DNA of 32,839 nt from Nevskia sp. (lineage in GTDB: Bacteria > Pseudomonadota > Gammaproteobacteria > Nevskiales > Nevskiaceae), in NCBI GenBank assembly GCA_016779605.1, contig JADHNH010000037.1, forward strand, positions 1-32,839, read 5' to 3'. Position numbers and translations under genes: made by a program. Under the pieces are notes generated by a model, which saw only the letters and a list, made by a program, of their open reading frames with translations, was not told the origin of the DNA and ran no database searches. Positions 25,532 to 32,839 of the stretch are shown in pieces. Each line of letters begins with the position of its first letter. Within the stretch, counting starts at the first letter, position 1.

Positions 25532-26755
25532 ATGGCCAAGCCAAAGAACATCCTGGACGGCGTTCGAGTGCTGGACTTCACCCAGGCACTGGCGGGCCCG
25601 ACGACGACAAGGCTGATGGCCGAAATGGGCGCGGAGGTGATCAAGGTCGAGCTGGCCCCGAACGGCGAGGCGTCGCGCGCCCTGCCCTTCATCCGCAACG
25701 GGCGCTCCGGCTACTACATCCAGCAGAATCGCGGCAAGAAGAGCATCGGCATCGACCGCAAGGATCCGCGCTCGATCGAGCTGGTCATGAAGATCCTCGA
25801 AAAGTGCGACGTCCTGGTCGAGAATTTCGCACCCGGCGCCATTGCCCGGCTCGGCTTCGGCTGGGACAAGGTTCACGCCGTCAACCCGCGCCTGATCATG
25901 GGCTCGATCTCGGCCTTCGGCCAGGACGGGCCTTTGTCCACGCTGCCGGGCTACGACTACATCGGCGCGGCCTATGCCGGCGTACTCAGCATGATCGGCG
26001 AGCCCGACGGTCCGCCTTATTTCTACATGCTCGGCATCGGCGACGTGATGACCGGCACCCACCTGCTGGCCGCGATCAACGGCGCGCTGTACTGGCGCGA
26101 AAAGACCGGCCTGGGACAGTACGTGGAAGCCTCGCTGCTCGATTCGTACTTCCATTGCCACGAAGTGAACGTGCAGGTGCACACCGGCTCGGGCGGCGCC
26201 ATCAACCCGACCCGCTCCGGCGCGCATCACTATGCGGTGTCGCCGGTCGGCATCTTCAAGTGCAAGGAAGGCTACGTGTTCCTGGCGGTGCTGCAGAATC
26301 AATGGCCGAATTTCTGCAAGGCGATCGGCAAGCCGGAAATCGTCGACGATGCGCGCTTCGCCGACAATCCTTCGCGCGTGCGCAATCGCGACGCGCTCAA
26401 CGCGCTGGTCGAGGAAGCGCTCGCGAAATATCCAACCGCGATCGAGGCCGCCGAGGACTGGGGCTTCAACCATCACGTGCCGATCGCCCCGATCCTGTCG
26501 GTGGCGCAGGCGGTCAAGCACCCGCACCTGATCGAGCGCGAAACGATACGCACCGTGCACGACCCGGTGTTCGGCAGCTACCAGGTGCCCGGCATGCCGC
26601 TGCGCTTCTCCGAGGCGCCGCGCCATCCCGACCTGCGCGCGGCTTACCTGGGCGAGCACAACGTCGAGGTGTTCACCCGATATGCCGGCCTCAGCGAGGC
26701 CGAGGTGCGCCAGCTCGAACGCGAGGGGGCGCTGGTCGCCAAGCCGGACCTGTAG
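25532..26755 (+). CDS. Class III CoA-transferase (CaiB/BaiF family)
   Basis: A 407-aa family III CoA-transferase. Opening ILDGVRVLDFTQALAGP, EMGAEVIKVE, the YYIQQNRGKKSIGID block and VLVENFAPGAIARLGFG are hallmarks. The catalytic Asp that forms the acyl-enzyme anhydride is D171 in LGIGDVMTGTHL, matching Asp169 of formyl-CoA transferase. Members move CoA between carboxylic acids, or racemise alpha-methylacyl-CoA; the substrate here is unknown. A good Shine-Dalgarno (GAGGAGAG) precedes the ATG. The MFS transporter 128 bases downstream and the Baeyer-Villiger genes suggest uptake, oxidation and CoA activation of an organic acid, which is inference. Confidence 0.95.
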   Translation: MAKPKNILDGVRVLDFTQALAGPTTTRLMAEMGAEVIKVELAPNGEASRALPFIRNGRSGYYIQQNRGKKSIGIDRKDPRSIELVMKILEKCDVLVENFAPGAIARLGFGWDKVHAVNPRLIMGSISAFGQDGPLSTLPGYDYIGAAYAGVLSMIGEPDGPPYFYMLGIGDVMTGTHLLAAINGALYWREKTGLGQYVEASLLDSYFHCHEVNVQVHTGSGGAINPTRSGAHHYAVSPVGIFKCKEGYVFLAVLQNQWPNFCKAIGKPEIVDDARFADNPSRVRNRDALNALVEEALAKYPTAIEAAEDWGFNHHVPIAPILSVAQAVKHPHLIERETIRTVHDPVFGSYQVPGMPLRFSEAPRHPDLRAAYLGEHNVEVFTRYAGLSEAEVRQLEREGALVAKPDL

Positions 26756-26883
26756 CCGGGCTAGGCCTGGCCAAAGAACCGGGGTTCGACGCGGTCACCG
26801 GGCCCGGGCTGCGAACGCAGCCGCTTACGTACCGGTGCCGGCGCCGATGCCCGGCCATACGGCTGTCATCCGATTGTCCATCA

Positions 26884-28107
26884 ATGCCCCTGCCGACCAC
26901 GAACCGCAACGGCATCGCCGCGCAAGCCGATCACGGACGTAGCAACATCCTGCGCCTGGCGCTTTGCCAGGCGCTGGCCGGTGCCAATTCGACCGTGGTG
27001 TTTGCAACGGGCGCGGTCATCGGCGATTCGCTGGCGCCGAGCAAGGCCTTGGCCACGCTGCCGATCACGGTCTTCGTCATCGGCATGGCCGCCGGTACGC
27101 TGCCGGCCGGGGCTCTGGCACAGCGCTACGGACGGCGCTCGGCGTTCCTCATGGGAGCCGGGTGCGGAATCCTGGTCGGCCTGCTTGCCGCAGCGGCGAT
27201 CGATCTCGCATCTTTCGCGCTGTTCTGCGCCGGGATGTTTTTCGGCGGTGTTTACGCGGCTGTCGTCCTGTCGTTTCGATTTTCCGCCGCCGACTGCGTG
27301 CCGCCGATGCAACGTCCCGGCGCCCTCTCCGCGGTCATGGCCGGCGGCGTGCTGGCGGGCATCCTGGGGCCGCAATTGGTCACGTACACCATGCACCTTT
27401 GGTCTCCGCACACGTTCGCCGTCACCTACCTGGCGCAGGCCGCCATCGCACTGCTGTCGGGAATCATCCTGTGGGGGGTCAAGCTGCCCCCGCTCACCAT
27501 CGCCGACAGGAGCCGCGGACGTCCGCTGGCGCTTATCGCCAGGCAGCCGCGCTTTGTCGTCGCCGTCCTGTGCGGGGTCATCTCCTACCTGCTGATGAAC
27601 CTCATCATGACTTCGGCGCCGCTGGCGATGAAGATGTGCGGGCTTCCGCTGACCGCCTCCAACCTCGGCTTGCAATGGCATGTCATCGCCATGTACGCCC
27701 CCAGCTTCTTTACCGGCCGGCTGATCACCCGGTTTGGCGCCCCGCAAATCGTGATGACGGGATTGCTGCTGACCGCCGTTTCGATCGCGGCGGGACTTAC
27801 CGGCGTCGACGTCACCCACTTCTGGCTGACCCTCGCGCTGCTTGGGATGGGCTGGAATTTCGGCTTTGTCGGAGCGTCCGCGCTGGTCCTGGAGTGCCAC
27901 CGGCCCGAGGAGCGGGCCAAGGTTCAATCCCTGAACGACTTCGTGGTTTTCGGGATCATGGTCGTCGGATCGTTCGCTTCCGGCGGCTTGCTCACGGGCT
28001 ACGGGTGGAGCGGAGTTTGCCTGGCGGCCATACCGCCGCTGCTGCTCGCCGCGGTTGCGCTGGTTGCGACGGATTCCTTCCGTTCCAGGACGGTGGAAAC
28101 CTGTTGA
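26884..28107 (+). CDS. MFS transporter, 12 transmembrane helices
   Basis: A 407-aa integral membrane protein of the major facilitator superfamily. Hydrophobic segments are spaced for about 12 helices, with the cytoplasmic loop 2-3 motif GALAQRYGRRSAF (D/RxGRR type) at about residues 75-87. The N-terminus (MPLPTTNRNGIAAQADHG) is cytoplasmic. The gene follows the CoA-transferase by 128 bases in the same direction. No strong Shine-Dalgarno was seen, so the start is the first sensible ATG. Substrate unknown; an organic acid or related catabolic substrate, or a drug, are possible. Confidence 0.92.
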   Translation: MPLPTTNRNGIAAQADHGRSNILRLALCQALAGANSTVVFATGAVIGDSLAPSKALATLPITVFVIGMAAGTLPAGALAQRYGRRSAFLMGAGCGILVGLLAAAAIDLASFALFCAGMFFGGVYAAVVLSFRFSAADCVPPMQRPGALSAVMAGGVLAGILGPQLVTYTMHLWSPHTFAVTYLAQAAIALLSGIILWGVKLPPLTIADRSRGRPLALIARQPRFVVAVLCGVISYLLMNLIMTSAPLAMKMCGLPLTASNLGLQWHVIAMYAPSFFTGRLITRFGAPQIVMTGLLLTAVSIAAGLTGVDVTHFWLTLALLGMGWNFGFVGASALVLECHRPEERAKVQSLNDFVVFGIMVVGSFASGGLLTGYGWSGVCLAAIPPLLLAAVALVATDSFRSRTVETC

Positions 28108-28227
28108 ATTCCGCCCACGGCACAGAATTGAAGCTCGTCATCCAGGGTCGACGGCCGGTACGGGTCGCCATGGACCCGTGGTCCGACATGGCCGAAGCGC
28201 CGGCCGCGCCAATACGAGGGACGGACC

Positions 28228-30804
28228 TCAGGCCTCCGCGCGGGCCCGGCTCGTCAGCGGCTGCAGGAAACGGCCGATTGCGGCATTGATCTCCTTCACC
28301 CTGGGCACGAACGCGGACATGTTGTACACGCCGTGCACCAGTCCGCCGAGCCGCTGGACGCGCGCGGGCACGCCGGCGGCCTGGAGCGCGCGGCCGTAGG
28401 CCTCGCCCTCGTCGCGCAGGGGATCGCACTCGGCGCTCAGGATCAAGGCCGGCGGCAGCCCGGCCAGCGATTTGGCCCGGCCCGGCGAGGCGAGCGGAGA
28501 GGCCGCCCTGGCCGGATCGCCGAGATAGGCCGCCCACATGCCGCGAGCCGCCGCGGCGCTCAGCACGGGGCCGTCGGCGTACTCGATTTTCGAGGCGGTG
28601 TCGGCCTCGGCGTCCGTCGTCGGATAGAGCAATACCTGCGCCAGCAGCGCGGGGCCCTGCTGATCGCGCGCCCGCTGCGCGGCGACGGCGGCGAGCAGGC
28701 CGCCCGCGCTCTCCCCCATCACCACGATCCGCTCCGGGTCGCCGCCGTAGCGCTGGATCGCCTCGGCGGCCCAGCAGACGGCGGCGTAGGTGTCGTCGGT
28801 GGCGGCCGGAAACGGCGCTTCGGGCGCCAGCCGGTAGCTGGGCGTGACCACGATCGCTTGCAGTTCCTTCGCCAGCGCTGCGCAGGGCGCTGCGCACATG
28901 TCGATGCTGCCGGCGATGAAGCCGCCGCCGTGGAAATAGACGATCACCGGCAGCGGGCCTTCGGCGGCCGGCTGGTAAATGCGCACCGCGCGGTTGCCGG
29001 ACGGGCCGGGGTAGGTCGTCTCCGCCACGCGGACATCCGCCGGCGCCGGTGTCTGCATCATCGCGAAGCTCTCGACCGCCGCCCGGGTTTCCTCCAGCGT
29101 GCAGTCCTCCAGCGGCTTCATTTCCTGGATCAGCATCGCGCCGACCACCATGGCCACCGCGGGGTCGAGCTGGATCATCGGGGGAACGCGCGACGCGGCT
29201 GCGCCGCCGATGCGGAAGCCGGCATAGCGCCTGGCCACCACGTCCGCGCACATCGCGCGGTAGAGCGGCGCGCCGCCGGCGAATACGAAGGCCGCGCGCG
29301 GCTTGCCGGGCACGTTGGCCCCCATGTACCAGGAGTTCGCCCGTGGCAGCAGGGTGAGGTTGAGGATGCCCTCCACCAGCGTCTTCCACGCGCCTTCGGC
29401 CGCCTCGTCCGCTTCGATGGTCCCGGAGCCGCTGTCGAGCACGAACTTGATCGCCGCGGCGGCGAACTCGACGTGGTCTTCGATCGCCAGCGGGTTGTTG
29501 TACAGCGCCACCGCGCTGGTCGGGCCGGTGATGGTGAACAGATTGGGGAAGCCGGCGGTGGCGATGCCGAGATAGGTTTTCGGGCCGGCGGCCCAGCGAT
29601 CGCCCAGCTTGACTCCACCGCGGCCGACCAGGCCGAGGCCGAGCAGCGGGCCGCTGACCGCGTCGAAGCCGGTGGCCAGGACAATCACGTCCAACTCGTA
29701 ATCGCGGCCGCCGGTGCGGATTCCCGTGGCGGTGATCTCCTCGATCGGAGCGGATCGCACGTCGACCAGGCTGACGTTGTCGCGGTTGAAGGTGACGAAA
29801 TAGTCGGTTTCCAGCGCCGCGCGCTTCGTCGCGTAGGGGTGGTCGGTCGGGCACAGCAGGTCAGCCACCTTGGGATCACGCACGCGCTGCCGGATGCGCT
29901 CGCGGACGTATTCGGCGGCGGTTTCGTTCGCCTGCTCGTCGGTCAGGATGTCGGCGTAGCTCGACGACACCATGCGGAAGCCGCCCTCCGACCACAGCCG
30001 GTCGTAGCGCGCGCGGCGCTGCTCCGGGCTGGCCGCCAGCGCGCTCGGCTCCGGCAGTTCGTAGGGCGCGCCCAGGAAGCGCTGGCGCGACTTGCCGCGA
30101 ATCTGCCGCCAGTTCTCGGCGTTCCAGCGCCGCTGCGCCGGCTCAATCGGCGCGTTGCACAGCGGCACCGCGTAATTGGCCGTGCGCTGGAACACCGTCA
30201 GATGCCTGGCCTGGCGCGCGATCTCCGGGATCACCTGGATGCCGGTGGAGCCCGTGCCGATCACGCCGACCCGCTTGCCGGTGAAGTCGACGCCATCGTG
30301 CGGCCAGTCGCTGGTGGCATACACCTCGCCCTGGAAACGATCGAGGCCCGGAAACTCCGACCTTGCCTTGGGTGTGGACAGGTTGCCGCTGGCGGCAATG
30401 ACGAAACGGGCGGTGCAGGTCGTGCCTGCTTCCGTGGTGACGGTCCATTTCTGGTTGGCGTCGTTCCAGACGATCGACGTCACCTTGGTGTCGAACTGGA
30501 ACGCCTTGCGCACGTCCAGCTTGTCGGCGACGAATTCCAGGTAGGACAGGATCTCCGGCTGCGCCGGGAAGCGCTCGGTCCACTGCCACTGGCGCTGGAT
30601 CTCGTCCGAGAACGAGTACGAGTAATGCACCGACTCGATATCGCAGCGGGCGCCGGGGTAACGGTTCCACCACCAGGTGCCGCCGGGGCCGCCGGCACGA
30701 TCGAAGCCCTGTACCGTCAGCCCGAGTTCGTCGCGCAGCTTGTGCACGGCATACAGGCCCGCAAAGCCGGCGCCAATGACCACCGCATCGCAATCCGTCC
30801 GCAT
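28228..30804 (-). CDS. Baeyer-Villiger-type monooxygenase fused to HSL-family alpha/beta hydrolase
   Basis: An 858-aa fusion from the ATG at 30804 (AGGAGGAG six bases upstream). Residues 1 to about 545 are a flavin monooxygenase: FAD loop GAGFAG (11-16), GGTWWWNRYPGARCD (41-55), NADPH loop GTGSTG near 184. The Baeyer-Villiger fingerprint has F157, G159 and W167 but Ala163 in place of the conserved His (FQGEVYATSDWP). Residues about 560-858 are a hormone-sensitive-lipase-type esterase with the oxyanion motif HGGG at 625, and a triad Ser699 (GESAGG), Asp794 and His824. All triad residues are present. The domains would turn a ketone into an ester and hydrolyse it in one chain. No signal peptide. 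The frame is unbroken, so this is a real fusion, not two genes. Confidence 0.93.
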   Translation of the reverse strand: MRTDCDAVVIGAGFAGLYAVHKLRDELGLTVQGFDRAGGPGGTWWWNRYPGARCDIESVHYSYSFSDEIQRQWQWTERFPAQPEILSYLEFVADKLDVRKAFQFDTKVTSIVWNDANQKWTVTTEAGTTCTARFVIAASGNLSTPKARSEFPGLDRFQGEVYATSDWPHDGVDFTGKRVGVIGTGSTGIQVIPEIARQARHLTVFQRTANYAVPLCNAPIEPAQRRWNAENWRQIRGKSRQRFLGAPYELPEPSALAASPEQRRARYDRLWSEGGFRMVSSSYADILTDEQANETAAEYVRERIRQRVRDPKVADLLCPTDHPYATKRAALETDYFVTFNRDNVSLVDVRSAPIEEITATGIRTGGRDYELDVIVLATGFDAVSGPLLGLGLVGRGGVKLGDRWAAGPKTYLGIATAGFPNLFTITGPTSAVALYNNPLAIEDHVEFAAAAIKFVLDSGSGTIEADEAAEGAWKTLVEGILNLTLLPRANSWYMGANVPGKPRAAFVFAGGAPLYRAMCADVVARRYAGFRIGGAAASRVPPMIQLDPAVAMVVGAMLIQEMKPLEDCTLEETRAAVESFAMMQTPAPADVRVAETTYPGPSGNRAVRIYQPAAEGPLPVIVYFHGGGFIAGSIDMCAAPCAALAKELQAIVVTPSYRLAPEAPFPAATDDTYAAVCWAAEAIQRYGGDPERIVVMGESAGGLLAAVAAQRARDQQGPALLAQVLLYPTTDAEADTASKIEYADGPVLSAAAARGMWAAYLGDPARAASPLASPGRAKSLAGLPPALILSAECDPLRDEGEAYGRALQAAGVPARVQRLGGLVHGVYNMSAFVPRVKEINAAIGRFLQPLTSRARAEA

Positions 30805-30848
30805 TACAGGCTCCTCCTGAATTTTCTTTTGCCCGGCACCGCCGGGAT

Positions 30849-30883
30849 GCCGCCAAAGCCCGCCGTTGGCGGGCTTTGGCGGC
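30849..30883. repeat. Perfect 16-bp stem inverted repeat
   Basis: The arms at 30849-30864 and 30868-30883 are perfectly complementary over 16 bp, with a 3-base loop; the core AAAGCCCGCC/GGCGGGCTTT is a common bacterial terminator stem. It lies between the LLM gene and the fusion monooxygenase, which run in the same direction. No T-tract follows, so it may be a terminator, a transcript-processing or a stability element. Confidence 0.65.
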
Positions 30884-30893
30884 GGGAAGCAGC

Positions 30894-30923
30894 CCATTTT
30901 GCCTGAGCGCGCGCTCAAAATGG
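30894..30923. promoter_or_regulatory. Bulged palindrome, possible operator or attenuator
   Basis: A 12-bp perfect palindrome GAGCGCGCGCTC (30905-30916) is flanked by CCATTTT (30894-30900) and AAAATGG (30917-30923), with four extra bases on one side. It lies about 90 bases before the fusion-gene start and could be an operator or form an RNA hairpin. Confidence 0.4.
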
Positions 30924-31026
30924 CGGAACGAGCAAGGACCTCTATGAGGTGCCCGCCGATGCGGTCACGACCGGGCGGGCCTCGGCGCTGCTCCAGGCCC
31001 GATCCCTGGCGAAACTTGGCCACCTA

Positions 31027-31078
31027 CGCCGCAGGCTGGCAGTGGCGGCCTGCGGCGTGAATGCGCTTATTGCATTCA
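31027..31078. terminator. Tandem hairpins at the 3' end of the LLM gene
   Basis: Two inverted repeats adjoin here: CGCCGCAGGC with GCCTGCGGCG (31027-31036 and 31048-31057, 11-base loop) and TGAATGC with GCATTCA (31058-31064 and 31072-31078), the latter touching the LLM stop codon. Together they probably end or process the LLM transcript; no T-run is seen. Confidence 0.45.
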
Positions 31079-32227
31079 GGCTGCCTGGTCCGTCACATCC
31101 ATGACGCGCGGATTCAGCTCCTTCAGCGCCGGCATGACCTCCTTGGCGAAGAGCCGCATGCTCTTCTCCGCCACGTCGATGGGCATGCTGCCGTACTTGA
31201 AGATGAACATGATCTCCTCGCAGCCGAACTGTTCGGCGAGTTCCTTGGTGCGGGCGATGGTCCGATCCGGCGTGCCCCACGGGTGCTCGTTGAAGAATCC
31301 GCGCAGGAAGGGCGTCGGATCGTCGCGCAGGGCCTTCTGCACCTGCCCGTAGGCTTCGTAGCCCTTGAGGCCGGCGGTGAAGTGGCTGCCGCGAAGCTCG
31401 TAGTGACGCAGCGCGGAGTCGCCGTACTCCACCATGTAGCGCTCGGCGGTGCGGCGCGCCTCCGCCTCGCTGCCGGCGACATAAGTCCACAGCGCGAGCT
31501 TGCTCCGGACCGGCGCATAGCCGGCCTTCTTGTGCAGGGCGGCAAACTTGCGCGCGGTCTGCAGCGACAGGCCCAGGCTCTGGGTCGGAATGACCAGCGG
31601 ACGGACATCGTTGCGGGCAATGATCTCCACGGTCTCGTCGGTGCCGCCGGCACACCAGAGGTTGCGGCTCAGGTCGCGCTCGAGCTGGGGCCGCAGGCGC
31701 AGCCCGTGGATCGAGTAGTGCTTGCCCTCAAAGTCGCAGGTGCCGGTCGACAGCAGCTGGCGCAGCACCTGCAGCGACTCGTCGAAGCGCTCGCGCGCCT
31801 CGTTCTGGTCCACGCCCAGGCCGGCATATTCGCGCCGTCCGAGGCCGCGGCCGACGCCGCAGATGATTTCCCGCTTGTCGCCGAGGAAGGCGGACAGCAT
31901 GTTGACGTCTTCGGCCACCCGCACCGGGTTGTGCCAGGGCAGCACCGTCACCATGGTGCCGAGGTCGACCCGCTTGGTGATCCCGGCAACATAGCTCAGG
32001 TACTGGAGCGGGTTGGTCACCATCGTGTACGGGGTGAAATGGTGCTCGATGGTCCACAGCGAGTCGAAGCCCAACTCGTCGGCGAGGCGGGCAATATTGA
32101 GCTCCTCGCTGAAGACCTGGCGGTCGGACTTTTGCGGCCGCGGCGCGACGGCTTCCCCGCGCTCCTCCGCCTCGTAGCGATCCCAGTCGCCGTAGTTCTG
32201 ATTGAAAACAGTCGCTCCGACACGCAT
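31076..32227 (-). CDS. LLM-class (luciferase-like) flavin-dependent oxidoreductase
   Basis: A 383-aa TIM-barrel protein of the bacterial luciferase-like superfamily, with GGAGGAG upstream of the ATG. Typical blocks are ARLADELGFDSLWTIEHHF, where the EHHF motif lines the flavin site, RVDLGTMVTVLPWHNPVRVAEDV in parts (LGTMVTVLPWHNP, RVAEDV), and CGVGRGLGRREYAGLG. The family contains FMN-dependent monooxygenases and F420-dependent enzymes, which are hard to tell apart by eye. The EHH motif and length fit an FMN monooxygenase of the alkanal-oxidising type, but an F420 link is possible because the cofactor genes are in the same window. It is upstream of and co-directional with the fusion monooxygenase, separated by hairpins. 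Confidence 0.92.
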   Translation of the reverse strand: MRVGATVFNQNYGDWDRYEAEERGEAVAPRPQKSDRQVFSEELNIARLADELGFDSLWTIEHHFTPYTMVTNPLQYLSYVAGITKRVDLGTMVTVLPWHNPVRVAEDVNMLSAFLGDKREIICGVGRGLGRREYAGLGVDQNEARERFDESLQVLRQLLSTGTCDFEGKHYSIHGLRLRPQLERDLSRNLWCAGGTDETVEIIARNDVRPLVIPTQSLGLSLQTARKFAALHKKAGYAPVRSKLALWTYVAGSEAEARRTAERYMVEYGDSALRHYELRGSHFTAGLKGYEAYGQVQKALRDDPTPFLRGFFNEHPWGTPDRTIARTKELAEQFGCEEIMFIFKYGSMPIDVAEKSMRLFAKEVMPALKELNPRVMDVTDQAA

Positions 32228-32700
32228 GACGCTCCTCCTTTTGGACTTGGGCTGCTGTTGCTCGCGCCCACTTGGTCAATTTCCGATGTCGCTGATCATG
32301 TGGCACCGACCAGACGGCGCTTGGGGGATGAGCACTGTTGGCGTGCTCAATGAGCGCCCTTCGTCAATCCACACGAGCGACGACATTCCGAATACGGGCA
32401 GGCCGGAAAAGTGGCACCCTCCGGCCATTCGCACCACCACCGAGCCAAGGGTAACTTCACGCATCCGCCTACCGAATTGACTCAGATCAATGTAAGACCC
32501 CTGGCGAATGCCCTGGGGCCCAATCGATCAGCCGTTGAGATTTTATAGGAGACGGGGCGCAGGTCTTGCCCCTTGTGGCCAAGTGCCGGAGGCGCGTACG
32601 CCTGACCATTGCGAAGCATCCGCGAACGGCCTGAATTGTTCGTGTTATTTGCAGGGCTGAGCGAGTTGCGGCGGGCCTTTCCGACTTTGCGGCTTGAAAT
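32228..32700. other. Intergenic region between tRNA-Ser and the LLM gene
   Basis: No firm gene lies in these 473 bases. The region holds an Anr/FNR-like box and short G+C-rich hairpins at 32554-32572 and near 32592-32605 that could end the tRNA transcript. It is less G+C-rich than the coding DNA. A 62-aa minus-strand frame at 32276-32464 is open but has no recognisable family or ribosome site. Confidence 0.4.
32477..32490. promoter_or_regulatory. Anr/FNR-like binding site
   Basis: TTGAC-TCAG-ATCAA matches the FNR/Anr consensus (TTGAT-4 bases-ATCAA) at nine of ten informative positions. It lies about 250 bases upstream of the LLM start and 210 bases downstream of the tRNA. No well-placed -10 element was found, so function is uncertain. 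Confidence 0.4.
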
Positions 32701-32793
32701 TGGCGGAGAGAGCGGGATTCGAACCCGCGATACGGCTTGTGACCGTATACACGCTTTCCAGGCGTGCTCCTTCAACCGCTCGGACATCTCTCC
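32701..32793 (-). tRNA. tRNA-Ser (anticodon GGA)
   Basis: The minus strand folds into a class II tRNA of 93 nt including an encoded CCA. The acceptor arm pairs GGAGAGA with TCTCTCC, the anticodon arm is CACGC-CTGGAAA-GCGTG with anticodon GGA, and a long variable arm (TATACGG..CCGTATC type) marks it as serine. The T arm is GCGGG-TTCGAAT-CCCGC. It reads UCC and UCU codons. Short open frames crossing this gene are artefacts. Confidence 0.97.
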
Positions 32794-32839
32794 GTAACTT
32801 CAATTCTGGCGCATCCGTTACGTCCCTGTAGCCGCGCCC

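Noticed and set aside
26123..26131. Glu199 in VEASL of the CoA-transferase looked like a replaced catalytic Asp
   Set aside because: The catalytic Asp is the one in LGIGD (D171), equivalent to Asp169 of formyl-CoA transferase, and it is present.
32276..32464. A 62-aa minus-strand frame between the LLM gene and the tRNA
   Set aside because: Protein-like in places, but no ribosome site, family or conserved context; it cannot be supported as a gene.
32482..32797. Open frames on both strands crossing the tRNA, with RVRIPLSPP and GIRTRDTACDR-like peptides
   Set aside because: These are the well-known false translations of a tRNA-Ser gene.
1..32839. CRISPR arrays, insertion sequences, integrases, phage genes
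   Set aside because: None was seen: no regularly spaced repeats, no transposase-like proteins and no terminal inverted repeats with target duplications.

Overview
The window is about 32.8 kb of uniformly G+C-rich DNA (roughly two thirds G+C by eye). It has short intergenic gaps, clear Shine-Dalgarno sites and several GTG/TTG starts. It most resembles a proteobacterial chromosome, probably gammaproteobacterial. The reasons are a tRNA-Ser with its CCA end encoded, a GcvA-like LysR regulator, a CadC-like winged-helix receptor kinase, an Anr/FNR-like box and quinoprotein and Baeyer-Villiger enzymes. Species cannot be named from the sequence. No insertion sequence, integrase, phage gene or CRISPR array was seen.

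Layout. 1-3753: the end of a VOC protein, an atypical short-chain dehydrogenase, a single-domain response regulator, an old-yellow-enzyme-type reductase and a zinc-less MDR oxidoreductase. 4117-8164: a signalling block with a winged-helix/Ser-Thr kinase/transmembrane/TPR receptor, an unknown partner protein and a LuxR-type response regulator. 8993-13234: a DUF2817 (M14-like) hydrolase, two small unknown ORFs and a periplasmic PQQ dehydrogenase. 13271-14305: a persulfide dioxygenase-rhodanese fusion.

14696-20962 is the centrepiece. It is a co-directional locus for coenzyme F420: an F420:NADP oxidoreductase (npdG/fno), cofE, cofD, a Ddn-like deazaflavin oxidoreductase, fbiC (CofG-CofH fusion) and cofC. 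Together these make the deazaflavin ring (FbiC), activate the phospho-acid (CofC), form F420-0 (CofD), add glutamates (CofE), exchange hydride with NADP (NpdG) and use the reduced cofactor (Ddn-like protein). F420 is typical of actinobacteria and methanogens and is rare and patchy in proteobacteria.

21065-32227 is an oxidative catabolic region. It has a cupin and a type I Baeyer-Villiger monooxygenase, an orphan 144-aa gene with its own promoter and terminator, a LysR regulator, a class III CoA-transferase, an MFS transporter, a Baeyer-Villiger-type monooxygenase fused to an HSL-type esterase, and a luciferase-like (LLM) oxidoreductase. The fusion suggests ketone to ester to alcohol plus acid in one polypeptide. 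The window ends with tRNA-Ser(GGA) on the minus strand. A plausible overall theme is degradation of cyclic or terpenoid-like ketones in a bacterium that can also use F420H2. The link between the two halves is inference.
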